Source: Fennellomyces sp. T-0311 (taxonomy: Eukaryota > Mucoromycota > Mucoromycetes > Mucorales > Lichtheimiaceae). Taken from it: a stretch of 64,000 nucleotides of DNA. The notes under the pieces were generated by a model. It saw only the letters and a list, made by a program, of their open reading frames with translations, made no database searches and was not told where the DNA came from. Numbering within the stretch: the stretch's first letter is position 1; every line of letters starts with the position of its first letter. The stretch is taken from positions 124,001 through 188,000 of the forward strand of contig JALLLT010000051.1 in assembly GCA_025266875.1 (NCBI GenBank), in the 5' to 3' direction. This document shows, piece by piece, positions 22,787-35,100 of the stretch. The translations under genes and the position numbers were made by a program.

Positions 22787-24088
22787 TCAAAATGAGTTGC
22801 GGCGCTTTGGACGCAAAGATGTTGACAACAGCGGTGTGTGGGATGTCGTTGTTGGTGTATGCGGATAACCCGGCTGGGTCCTTGACCGGATGAGTGCATG
22901 GTCCAAATTGCCTTTTCGCATTGCATCATGCATCAGCGGAGCGGGTCTCTGCTGAATCTTTCTGTAGATAGAAGAGCGACGTGGTAGAACAACGCGTCGA
23001 CTGGATCGGCGTTGAAATAAAACGGCCTTTGGGGATGGAGGAAGAGTGTCGTCTGCGTAGGAGCCTGGGACAGACAGTCGACGTAGCCACTGGGCAGGTT
23101 TGGTTGTTGAGACAACGACCCGGTCGACCATTAAATTGGCAAACGCAAAGAAAAACGCCCAGGCGATCATGCCGGTAAGATTATGCGGCTCTGGAGTATT
23201 AAGCGAATCAAACACCATCGAGATGAGTGTATGGGGTATATGCAAGAAAGGGAGCACCAAAAGAGCCGACAGTCGTGGGTCAACCATTGCTTTCGTGTCC
23301 TTATTGTCTTCTTTTGGTCCTGCCAGATCACGCGATAATGATTCGACCAAAGCCATGGACGAGTCGAGTCGTTTGTAAGATTCTGCCAAAGGATCTCGAC
23401 GCAACATGAGCTGTGCCGAGTTGCGTCGACTTTTTGGTGTGGCCGGTCGTGGCATGACTGGACAAGATAGCGGGCGTGATGACCGTTTGGGTTTTTTGAC
23501 GATCATTGCTGCACAGGGCGACAGGGGTGGTGCAATCGACCCCGTTGGCGAAGTGGCAACGGATGAAGTCGGTGACGAAGGCGAGAATAGATCTGACGTG
23601 GATGAGGATGAGGATGACGATGACGACGATATGCTCAAGCCACGCAAATGAGCCAGCGACGGTCGTGGCAGCCTCGAACGGGGAGTTTGTTTATAAGGTG
23701 GCGAGGGAGGTGGCAGCTGGTACATCATCTCGTTGCTATCTCGTTCTATAGGGTTGCTCTTCACGGCATCATTCGCCTCCTGCAGCAGGTTCGATAAGAT
23801 ACCGGATATCCGATCGAACGTCTCTTCGTTCGGACCCTCCTGATCGTCGCTTTCGTCGTCGAAATCCGACAGCAGCGCGAGGGCCGAGTCGGGGCGGGTG
23901 ATGGTATGGCGACGCGGCCGACTGGCAGGCGACGACGATGGGAAGCGGAAGGCTGGCGTTGACACGGACGGAAACGGTTCCGGCTTTTGCAACAATTCCT
24001 CTGGCGGGGGCGTGTCCTAGAGAGCGGTAGAGCGGTTAAGAGATTACACGGACAAGGGTCGATCTATTTAATATTTAATATATACCAT
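22787..24088 (-). CDS. Uncharacterised protein with C-terminal hydrophobic hairpin
   Basis: A single long open frame from 24016 to 22787 encodes at least 402 residues. The N-terminal half is low complexity (poly-Ser at 23600-23640, Pro and Arg rich, an acidic DFDDESDDQEGPNEE patch). Two hydrophobic segments follow, about residues 255-277 (LSALLVLPFLHIPHTLISMV) and 293-312 (IAWAFFFAFANLMVDRVVVS). The tail is basic. My preferred start places the ATG at 24088-24086 with an intron directly after it, giving 410 residues (M then DTPPPEELLQKPEP); the fallback is an internal ATG at 23995. No family is recognised. It is possibly an ER or outer-membrane anchored adaptor, but that is inference only. Confidence 0.65.
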
Positions 24089-24257
24089 GCTGTACAAATG
24101 AGCTGTGTGGAAGTATGTGTGTGGGGGTGAGGAGCGAGGGTGGAATCGAAACAAAGAAAAAAGGAAAGAGAAGAAAGTCTAAAGAGAGGCTCTAAAAAAT
24201 ATATAAACGCGTTCCGTTCCCCCGTCCCAGTTTCTCTGCGAACTGCACATGACTATA

Positions 24258-27192
24258 CTACCATGAAAATCCGATTGTCTGCTTCTTGCGCTGAGTGCCC
24301 CCATCACCGTACTTGGCCGCCCATTTTCGAATTTCCACCAGCGACTCCATGTCCTCACTTGTCGACGGCCTGACCAGTTTCAGCGCCTCGTCGAAATGCG
24401 ACTTGCCCAGTCGTTGCGCTTGCTGAGTGCGAGCTTCCTTTTGTGCTGCCTTCAGCGCAGCTGTCACACACAAGTTTTTCAGGTCCGAACCAGAGTAGTG
24501 TTCCGTTGCCCGAGCCAGCTCCGCCTCAGAAGTATGATCAAGTTGCTCGTCGCGCAAGAGTATCTTTAGGATCTCTGCACGGTCTTCCTCTTTGGGCAAG
24601 TCAACTAAGAAACAAATCAAGGTTCGTAACATGGAAACTAACGTCACGTTCTGTCGGTTACCTAGGATACGCCTCGGCATTCTTCGCAAGACCGCTTCGT
24701 CCAGGTCGAAGGGTCGGTTTGTGCAGCCAGCTATTAACACGCCTTGGTTGTCGCTTGATAAGCCGTCCCACTCCACCATGAATTGGTTGATGATTTCGCG
24801 ATGCGCGTTCGACGTCGAATCGGATCGTCGTCGGCTCATTAGACTGTCCATTTCGTCAATAAACACAACACACGGGGAGAGTTTCCGCGCTAAGGAAAAC
24901 AGGGCCTATAATAAACGCTGTGCGAGTCAGTGCGTGCGTGCTTTCCCCTTAATGGTATTCCCGTAAACAATGACCTTGACGTTCTTTTCTCCCTCCCCGA
25001 GATACATTTCGTATCTAAAAAAATAGCAAGTCAATATTTGTTGTTTTCCTTCGCTAATCATCTCTGACTCTCAGCCCCGTGCTTACATGTCACTCGCCTG
25101 TACCTCCAGCATCCGGCTGCCGCTCTCTTTGGCCACTGCCTTGGCAAGCATAGTCTAAATTGCATACGCTCTTTCAATCAGAAAAAGGAATTCTTCGCCT
25201 TGTACGACATACCTTTCCTATAGACACAACAGCGGTAAGATTTCATTTCGCATGCGCTTTTATCGCTGTGCTTACCTGTGCCCGGGGGACCAAAGAGCAG
25301 TATACCAGGGATAAAGTTGTTTTTTAAAATGCCTCGTCGAAACAGATCCGGCCGGACCAGCGGCAGGGTGATCAGCGTCTGCAGCGTCTCGATTGTGGCC
25401 GACGGGGCCCTAATATCTGCAAAGGAGCCATGCACCTTGGCTTTTTTTTTATGCACAGGTTAAAATCGCCTGACTCTTTTAATCAGGCAACATTTCCACT
25501 CACATGGATCAACAATGCAACTCAGGAACCGCTGTTCGTACTCGTCGCAATGCTTCTTCAGCTCGTTCATATCAAGGCTGCCGTCCGTTGCCAGGCGTAT
25601 CCGTTGCCTATCCAGCAGCCTGTCCACTTGGCTTCGATGCGAGATGCTTTTGCGGATGACATGATTGGCAGCTTCCAAATCCGCCAGATCGACTGTTGAC
25701 TTTTGATGACGCAGAGCATATCCGATGGCAAACGTAACGTGGCGTTCGATTTCGGAGCCTGACCAGACGTTTTCTTGGATCCCTTCCAGTTTGGACAGCT
25801 CTGTCACTAATGCAGCGCCCTGCATACCCGTCACATTCTTTTGCTGAAGAATGGCCAGGATTCGCTTTGCATTTATTTCGCCTATCCGCTTGGCGGCGTC
25901 TTCCTTCATCTGTGCTTCCCAGGCATCTAACAGCGTCTTGTCGTGCAACGGCGGTGCTATGCTGATAGTCTTCATGGTGGTCGTCAGTGGAATTTCATCT
26001 TCATCCAGCGCCAGCTTGTAGTTGATGTGCTTCGATGTGAGCGATGGAGAGTAGCCTCCCAACACGACGATCCGATGTCCCTTTTGTTTCATGTGTTCGA
26101 CAGCCAGCATAAGGGCTTTGAGCATCAGCGAACAAGGCAAGTCGTGCATATCGCCGTAATCACGCAAGTAAATCAGTTTGGGCGTCGATTGCTTATCTTT
26201 TCCGGTCTGCTGCAGCATGCGTTCGAATGCTGAGCTATATCGTGCGGTCATTTCGGTCACTGCTTTGGGTGCATCGCCCGATGGATCTGCCTCTTTTGTT
26301 TCTGATGACTTTTCTTCGACAGATTTGTTGTCAATCTGTTCGAGAATACCCATGATTGCCTCATGTTCGCTGTCGTACTCTTCTGATTTGGCGTCCACGC
26401 TGGGTCGGATAGCAAGCACCGCCGAGGACCCAGAGTTGGTGTTGGTCATGGATGGCAGAAGCGTCATCACTATACTAAGGTTGTCAGCGTACCCGTATCA
26501 CTTGGCAACAGAAAGTAGTTGTTACCCTGGCTGTCGTCACTTTGAGCCAGTGCAATAAAGTCATGCACATCGAATATAAGCAGATCCGCTCCGACGTCGG
26601 TGGCCAACTGCCGCGCAACCGTGTCTTGTAGAAAAGTTGCTCCTCGACTAGGCACATTTAGAACAAGATGATCTGAGTGGTTGAACGCCGCCAGCGTGCC
26701 TTTCGGTGCAAGGCCCGTTTCAATTACAAGCCGCAGCTCTTCCCAGAGATAATCTGGTATCGATTCTGCGTAGCTTGGATGGACTTTTTGCTCAGGAATC
26801 GTTTGGTGTCGCAGATAGTTTGATTCAAGAAACGATTCTACAAGGTTTTTTTTTGTTTTGAATTAACGATGCGTACACATTAACCGAGATCGCCCAATCT
26901 TACTCGGAAACACATTGAGCGATCTTCTACTTTTCCGGGTGATCTTGCGTCCTTTTGTCGGATTTCCTGGTGCAGCTGACTCTGGCGAGTTCGATGTGTC
27001 ATTGACAGGTACATCAGGCTCGGCTACGGGTGGTGGTGGTAACGGGCTGGCAGCAGCAGGGGCGGGATTGATTGCTGCTTTTGCGAGACGAGGAGTGGTG
27101 GCAATGAATCGGGCTCGTGAGTGATGCAAGGTCCGTCTGGCCAAACGGGAAATCAAGACCGTTGACATTGGGACGAAAGTGGAAGGCAGCAA
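24258..27192 (-). CDS. Mitochondrial two-domain AAA ATPase (Msp1/spastin-type C-terminal domain)
   Basis: Nine exons (27192-26904, 26837-26526, 26469-25504, 25416-25276, 25217-25213, 25154-25087, 25014-24975, 24905-24662, 24604-24258) give 803 residues. The leader has Arg, Ser and Ala but few acids (ISRLARRTLHHSRARFIATT), a clear mitochondrial targeting signal; Met at 27168 is an alternative start. A first AAA-like domain (about 110-330) is degenerate: the P-loop position reads VPSRGATF and the Walker B-like region KLIYLRDYGD. The C-terminal domain (about 510-790) is intact: GPPGTGKT, Walker B VVFIDEMDSL, CTNRPFDLDEAVLRR with arginine fingers, and a GSDLKNLC sensor-2 region. Such proteins extract or remodel membrane and oligomeric proteins. 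The Walker A lysine comes from a 5-nt exon. It diverges from the kinase gene. Confidence 0.85.
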
Positions 27193-27552
27193 CAGGAGAG
27201 CTTAGTATTCACGCTGACTAGCGAAGTCGTGACGGGCTTGCTATATATTAAAAAGTAAAGTGTGTTGCTTTGGCAACCCCCTTTTTTTCCTTGTGAAGTT
27301 TCCCTCCCTCTTTCTTTTTTCCACCCTTCTTCTTCTTCTTCTCTCGATGCATTCCTTTTAATAAATGACGCGACAGTAGTATAAATTGTAGAGCGACTCT
27401 CATTCATTTCTTTCATTCAACGCACGCAACCCGCAGCAAAAAAAGCATATACTGTCCTTCACCTGTTCCCGTTCCGTTCCTTATTTCCTGTCAAATCTCG
27501 AACACGATCCAGCACACTCTTAATTATATCCTTCCGTTAATTCGATACCCTA
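27193..27552. promoter_or_regulatory. Shared divergent promoter (AAA ATPase / kinase)
   Basis: 360 bp between two divergent start codons, with CT-rich tracts on both strands (27290-27345, 27460-27500) and TATA-like GTATAAAT at 27379-27386. Confidence 0.5.
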
Positions 27553-30392
27553 ATGTCCCGGTCAGCGACGCGCAACCAGAAAGCCAAGGTAGACGGTGCA
27601 TAACGAGGGGGTTCCTTTATTCAATTCGAAATTGAAACATAATAGCTTGCGACCGACTACAATGATTTGCTTAAGGAGCTGTCCTCCCATGAGATGACGT
27701 CGGTTGGGCTCTATTCGATAGGAGAAACGATTGGCGAAGTGAGATGATTATTCTGTATGTCCCTGTTTTCGATGTGGTCACTAAAAACCATGCGATTGTG
27801 CTGTTAGGGAACCTTTGGCAAGGTTAAATTGGGCACTCACAAGCTGACAGGCCAGAAGGTGGCCATCAAAAGGATCAGCAAGCAGCATGCGCCTATGGTG
27901 GCCCGAGAAATCCATTTGCATCGACAGCTCAAACACCCCAATATCGTCACACTGTACGAAATCATCGTCACCGAAAACAACATCCATGTCATATCCGAAT
28001 ACTGTCCCCACGGCGAGCTGTTTGAGGCCTTGACTGAGCAGGGTCGGTACTCTGAGGCTGCCGCCGCACGCTGGTTTGCACAGATTGCCGATGCCATCCG
28101 TTATTGCCACTCGCAAGACATCATTCACCGGTAAGCGCAGCGCTGCAAAAAAAAAAAAAAAGTCATGAGACTTTGTTGTTAAGAATAATGGTGCAGAGAT
28201 CTCAAGTTGGAAAACATCCTGCTCGATCGGGACGATAATGCCAAATTGTGTGATTTCGGGTTCGCACGGCAGGCTCAGGCCAGGCAGATGCTCGAGACGT
28301 TCTGCGGTAGTTTAGCATACTCGGCTCCAGGTAAAGAGAAGGCTTGGGGAGGCCAGCGAAGGGGGACACAAGTTAATATCACTGCATTAGAGGTGATCCT
28401 GCGCCAGAAATACACTGGGCCTGGTAGTGTTATTGAATAATACCAAATTTGACATGTCGCTTGTGTTACTAAACTTTAATATAGAGACCGATATCTGGTC
28501 CTTAGGAGTCATCCTGTACACCCTTCTGGCCGGCGAGCTGCCATTCGACGACGATTCCGACATCGTCACCCAGCGCAAAATCGTCAAGGGCGACTACGCC
28601 ATGCCCGCCTACTTTTCCCCAGGTGCGACACAATCCCGGTTGCCTTGTTGTGGCCATTGCTAATTTGCCGCTGTTACCAATAGAGGCTGCTGATCTGATC
28701 ACACGGATGCTCAAGCTAAACCCTTCCGAGCGTGTAACCATCGACCAAGTTGCCGGACACCCATGGCTGAGAATGACCCACGACGACGACAGTGACAATG
28801 AATGGAACAGCACTCCCTCGCGCAACTCGAGCCATTCCGACATCGACTCGATCTTCTCCGCCAAGGTCAACACGCCAGACATGGAGGACGACCTGACCGA
28901 GATATCGAGCTATGCCAGCTTCACTGAAAAATGCGATCGACGACTGAGCCCTCCAGAAACTGCAAAGTTCTCGCCACAAGTCAGATACAGTCTTGGCATG
29001 ATGAGCCACGAGGAGCTGCGTCGACATGCTCGATCACCACGCTTCTCGGCACCCACAGTCAGCAATAGAACATTGCTGTCCCCGCCATCCTATCGTTCCT
29101 CCCTGCCGAGTGTATTGCCGTCTTACAACCGATGCGACGAAATTCCAATGACGCCAAAGGAGCAGCAACTGGCAAACGCACTCGTCGTTGCTGGTATCGA
29201 CGATGTTGCCGTGAGAGAAATGCGCAATGGCACGTGTGATGCACTCAATGGCCTGTGGAACATACTCCTTGAACGTCCCGAGAAGCGTGTAAGCGAAGGA
29301 TTCATTTCGGCCATCCAGCAAAAGCCGGCTCAGATCCCAATCCAACTCCCAGCAAAGTACACCAAGAATGATGCTGCAACACAAACCATGAATCAAGGCG
29401 TGGATGCAATGACGCAAACATATTCTGCATCAGATATTTCGACAGAAAAGGGTTGGTTTTCTTCCATGAAGTCTTGGTTCGGTACCAAGAATGAGCCAGA
29501 ACCAAGACGTCGCCGCCCATCTCAGTCTTACCGCAATGTGGATGCTCCGTTGCGAGGTGATCAACCAAGACGCTATTGGGACAATGATGAGCCGCAAGCA
29601 ACGCCCGTGTATCGCACAAGCTCAAACCAGAAACATCGCAGGCGTGTGCTGCAGCTCTCTGATCCCCCAGTGAATGAGCTGGATCAACTCCATTATAGCT
29701 CGACCACCGCAAGCCGTCGAAACTATCATCCCATCCCCAAGTCATCGCTGAATAACAGGCGAATTGATCTAATGAGACCACCCGTGGCAGCAACAGTGCC
29801 AGAAGTGACAAACACGTTATCTATCGTAACTACCGAAGCGATCCCAAGTCAAGCGAAGGAAGTGGATATTTGCGAGAAACGGTACTCGATGATGATGTAT
29901 CGTCCTTCATTTACTGCTGAGCGGCCCAGTGCATCAACAACAAACGGTGCAATGATTAGCATACCACCCATGGCAGCATCAGCTGCTCCTCTCCTACCAC
30001 TGTGCACTCCGCCACAGCAGCAATGTGAGCAATCCTCCCTTGATACGCCGGCAACTCCAGTCTTTTCAATAGCGTCTCCTTCATCATCTGATGAATCTTC
30101 CAGTGACGAAGAAGACGATCCAACATCGCCTGCCCCATCTCTTCCAACACCTCAACTGGACAAGCGTTCAACAACAAGCTTTGGCACGCAACCCTCATCT
30201 TCATTTGTGAGTTTTTTTTACTAGCGCTCCATTTGATTTGCAGCACTAATGTGAACACTATTGCAGAACTTGCCCAACCGTGCCGAGTTTGCACCGCGAT
30301 CAAGATTAAGTGTCTATGGGATGAACAGCAATCCAAGCAGTCGGTTCGCAGCCAAGGCAATTATAGAAGAGGAAGAGGAAGAGGAGGAATAA
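27553..30392 (+). CDS. Serine/threonine protein kinase, CAMKL type, YPL150W-like
   Basis: Eight exons (27553-27588, 27646-27738, 27808-28130, 28197-28330, 28391-28423, 28485-28622, 28684-30206, 30267-30392) give 801 residues. The kinase domain occupies about 34-290: [47 protein letters not shown] and [19 protein letters not shown], with HPWL at its end. The [13 protein letters not shown] and [11 protein letters not shown] context resembles the yeast YPL150W group by recall. The remaining 500 residues are Ser, Pro and Gln rich, with a central block [20 protein letters not shown] (about 460-485) that may be a UBA- or KA1-like helical unit, and an acidic Glu8 C-terminus. Exon 5 is only 33 nt and completes the APE motif. 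Substrates are unknown. Confidence 0.87.
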
Positions 30393-30567
30393 GGCCACCC
30401 CCAAACATTATCCCATCCTCTATCTCACTCCCATTGCATACTCCTACTACATGAAGGCTCCTTATTTATCATAACACACCGTCTCATCATTCTCCATACT
30501 CGTTCTTCCCATGTTTTATATCATTTAGTATTAGTAGTTTTACATATCCATATCAAAGCCCATTGTT

Positions 30568-32105
30568 TTAGAACCACCATGAACGACGGGCTAAGTTGTA
30601 AAGGTCTCTATTCAGGGTATCATAACCGTCTGCCGTTGATTCGGGACGAACGGTCCGGCGTTCATACCGATGACGACGAGGCTGAGGCTCCTGCGCAACA
30701 GAAGCCTCATCTGGATGTTCACGTATTGGTGTCCATAACTGTTGAACCGCAGTATAGATGGCTGATCGGCGCCGTCCTTGGCCTTCGTCGACGTTGTCAT
30801 CAGCGTTCTCCTCGTACGGAAAGTAAAGTGAGATGAAATTATCCAGAGCGATGTTCATGGTACAGTCTTGTAACGTGAAATGAGTGCGACACAAGGGACA
30901 GCTGTGTTGTTTCGGCAACGGAGTATCACGATAACACTGACACGATAGGAGCTTTTGCTTCTTTTTGCTGTACGATAACGAGGAATGTCGTCGACGATAT
31001 CGCCGTTGCTCCTGTCGTCTGGTAGCGCGATGACATGGACTGGAGCACGATGTCGATGTACACGTGCAATACAAATGTTGGATACATGGCCTGCAAAACG
31101 TATGAAGACACGAGCCGATGGTGACAGGTTCTGACAATACTGATAAACAAATGGCACAAGTGAAATCGTCGCGGGAGGGTGAACTTTGTTCCAGCAAAGT
31201 CTTTGTATCGCGTTCCGTCAATTTCTCTTTTAACTAGTGCCAAGAACCTGTGCTTACCTTAATTTTATCTTGAAGAGCCTGTGATGTGGCTAGGCACTGC
31301 TTGTATCTTCGGTCCCATCGCGTTTGCAGTAGACGTTGGACCGATTCATGATATCGGCTTGCTTCCCACAGTATTGCCATTTGACTGTCAAAGTACTGCT
31401 TATACAAGAAAAAGTCATGTTCCCATTGACACATCTGCTGGATGCAGTGTGAAAGTCGCGGGTCCTCCTACATGTAACTTATTTTTAGCCTTTGCTGTTT
31501 ACTTGGATATATATGTGTGTCGTACCGCTGCCAAGACTTTGGCTTGCAAGCTTTCAAAGTAGGCATCAAAAGGGGGCTTGGTCTCTTTGGATAGGTCATG
31601 TTGATGATGCTGCTGCCACTCCTTTAGATAACTCGAGATGAACTGGTGCGCATGATGAACCGATTCTCTGTCAGGATTCTGTAGCGGGGATGCCTATTGA
31701 GCTTAGTCAGTAATATGGGATGATACGTGCATGCATTTGCAGTACAATGATGCAGATCTCGTGAGAGAACTCGTCAATCGTGCATGTTAATGAGTCGAGC
31801 GCCCAACGACATTTTTCGTACACTCGTTCCAATTCCTTATGCAATTGGAAATGTGTCAATTCATGTTGTATATTTATAAGTGTTGGTGTTACCTCATTCC
31901 ATCCACAAAAAAAGGCTTCCATGCCATCTTGTAACGCGAGCTGGAGAGTGTCGACTTTGACCAAGTCTTCACGGTATATTGCTGACTCGGTTAAGCAAGA
32001 CGACAGCGAGTAATCTAACGAGGGCGTCGCGTCGGTGGTAGCCGGCGATGAGTGTTTCTTGTGGTGACGAAATCGATGAAGCACTCGCGACCAAAAGCGA
32101 GGCAT
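30568..32105 (-). CDS. RING-finger protein, probable E3 ubiquitin ligase
   Basis: Exons 32105-31746, 31693-31526, 31467-31258 and 31233-30568 give 467 residues. The N-terminal 250 residues are helical (QLALQDGMEAFFCGWNEV, then helices rich in His, Gln and Trp), reminiscent of the helical region before the RING in SPX-RING (NLA/BAH1-like) proteins, but I cannot confirm an SPX domain. The RING starts CAICLSVLSEP, then CLHTFCRPC, and ends CPLCR. Between the sixth and seventh zinc ligands are 61 residues instead of the usual few to few dozen, rich in Cys, Arg and Ser. The C-terminus is basic and ends RRSWWF. The exon 1 donor (ATT|GTACTG) is the weakest splice call. It is convergent with the kinase gene. 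Confidence 0.8.
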
Positions 32106-35100
32106 GATCTAGAATATGTGAAAAAAAAGCGGAAAAAAAGGTATGGAAAATACAAATTCCTTTTGTCCATCGTCGGTCCTTATAACGCAACTTCGGCTCA
32201 TGCAAAAATACAACCGCCAGGGAGACCACAACTTACTTTTAAATCATGACATCCCAGTTGAAATCTCCTAATTCATTACTGTTGCCACGACATTCTTCTT
32301 TTTTTCTTTTCCCAGCCTTTGGGAATAGTACTTTATTCGTAAAATGATACACAATTTGGCTTTTATCCATTCACTGGAAAAAAACAACATGCAAAGATTG
32401 CCCTTTGGAGTTGTTTACTACCTGCGACAACATGGAGATACTTTAAGACCGGAAATCCGGCATATATCGCAGGAAAAAAAAAATGGCACTTTTTAATGCT
32501 ATGTTGCTGGGGTAACAGGGTTGTCATCGCGACACGAATTAAGCTCGCTTTACCCTTCTTTTTCTGCTACTGTTGTTGTCCTTCTCTAAAAGGTAATGCT
32601 GTATCTCCTCCGTTTCTCAGTTATTGATCGCCAAACTACTTTCTACTACTTCAGGTGATTCATTCGTCCGTTTGCACATTTCACCCATTCGTTATGAACC
32701 CGACCATGCATGTCACACGATTGGCCTCCTCGAATCAGTACAAACAATCTTGGTCAACTCCCTGACGATGCAACGCCGTTTGCAACGCGTGGTAGAAGAT
32801 ATCCCCTATAGAACATTAAGAGAGCCGACAAAAGATTATAACATAGCAGAATAAGAGTATTATGCACATGTCCCGATCATCGCCCTTGTTGATCAAGCTG
32901 AGTTCTGGTGTCACAAGTGCATATCAACGATTGAAATATAAGCTTGACAACAAATAACACGCTAATCGCTGGCCAATTGATCGTTCCCGTCACCCCACGT
33001 AGGTACAATTGACATCACTTCCTTAATGGAAAACATGTACTTAAAAGTCCTGGGAAACTTGGACAACACCACTTGCTGAGTAAATGCGCAAGAGTTGTCA
33101 ACAAACTTTAGGATGGCGATCTATAAATCAAAGGGACTAGTTCCGATACTTATGCGAGAGTTACATATGCGCTCTCAACTTTGAGGTTTCGTAGTTAAGT
33201 GTCGCCATGAATTGGATACATTGGGTGGTCTCACAGATTCTACCAAAGGAAACTGCATATGCGTCCTAAATCAGAAGATTTATCTCACTATCAACTACCA
33301 AATCCACAACGTGGGAAACTTCGGTACATAGATAACCAACCTGCCAATATAGTAAATGTGCACCACCAAATTGTTATGTTCTGGGGCGTGTTCGGGACCA
33401 TCGGTATTACGGATAACAATTCGTCCTCGACAAATGCAGTTCATCCTTGCTACCGAAAAATTTAAGCGTTCTAGTCAAGCGGTATCTAATGCAGAAATAT
33501 ACAACTACCTCGGAAAGCTACTACATGCGTAGAGGAGTGCATTTGCTTTGATTCCCAAAAAGCTCCTACGTATTTGCTGCAGAAGAAAAACAGAAAGAGA
33601 AATTTGTCTAAAAGGTGTAAATGATACAAGTTCAAGCCTTCTTGTTGCATAGAATATGGGATATTTGGGACTACCAGGAAAAGAAAAGAGAAGATTCATA
33701 CGCTTCTTAAAAAACGTGCTTTCAAACGAACTAGCCCGTCAGATTATTTCCGCACAAGACGTGGGGGCTCGGGTTTACCTTCACCAGTCCGTACCCCAAA
33801 AAACACAGCGTTCAATAGCAGCTATGCATGTATTGTCACTAAATTTTGTCTTTTCAGTTCTTTTGAAACATCATTAAAGGGCGCTTAGAAGAAGAAGCGG
33901 GATATGTTGTGACATCCACTAGCGTAGCGAATGTACTGAGACCTAAGCAGAGTAATCCATACACTATTGCGCCTCCTCTGGCCTTTGTGCTGTTACGATC
34001 TATTCGTGTTCAAGGTAACTACTGGCTGCTGGGTAAAAGAGATTAATGTAGATACCGCCAGATTGGAGCAATCTTTGCTATCAGAAAGTGTTTGACCAAC
34101 AAAGAAACATGGCAATACTTCCCGTTGCAAATTGCTTTGTAGATATTCTTGCTTCGGTGAGTGCGTTTCCTCGATCCCTTCCAGTTGTTCATAATATCAA
34201 CAGCCAATGGCTCCACACACGACCACGTTTGTATACCCATGAACGCGCAAGGTTTTCTGTGGGCGAATCTCATTGTTATTACTATGTATTTAAGATTGAG
34301 TTTTCTACCCAAAATAATGAATCACCTAGTAATGCACGGTGTAAAGGTAAATGGATAACTACTCTGGTTCTACACATGCTACACGTAGAGAGGTTCGTGG
34401 ACCTCAACGCAGAAGCAGTTTATCCATACGTAGTGTGGCGCTTGGGAGGTTCTTTCTTGCCAGTTCCAAAATCAGTAGACCGGCCGAAAGAAACATCAAG
34501 TTACTGTGATGAATACTACGTATAGAGTCCATAGCGCTGAGGATCTTGATGGCGATGACTCATATAGTCTGAGTCATCTATTTGGTATAACAATAAAGAA
34601 GCAGCAAAATTGCAATTTATAAACATCGTTTTTCGGCACTGTCTACGTGTAGATATACTATATGGGGGTCGCGGTTAACCCGGTGCAATAAGGCTAATTA
34701 TAGTCCTACGTAAGAGGATGTTGGCCCTGTCGTTTAGTGACAGCGCGCCACACAGTCACCTAAATGAATGTGAGACTGTAATACAAGAACCAGGTCTGTG
34801 ATTCTGAAATGGAATGAAGTACTGTGCAGGGTGCAGTTCGTTAGCGATGTTGTACAAGACTGTAGATCTGGTGAGATAATCGTCAACAGTTGCAATTGAC
34901 CTGGCGAACCCAACAAATGTTGTTGCAATCCTACAACAATAAAAGGCAATTAAATCTGCTTATGGCGGTTATCAAAAACATCGATTTATCCTTTTTCCTA
35001 CAAAGCAACAGTCCTGAACGGCAAGCTGAAGCTGACTTGGTCATTCCGCTTTTTCGATTGATTTAGACGGAGTGATGTTGTGTTCGCGCTGTCAGTGGGG

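Noticed and set aside
29302..29811. Reverse frame of 169 codons within the kinase gene
   Set aside because: Antisense shadow of the long low-complexity exon 7 of the kinase gene.
33259..33465. Tc1/mariner transposase core (VMFWGVFG)
   Set aside because: Only one short resemblance, with no DDE motifs or termini around it; too weak to call.
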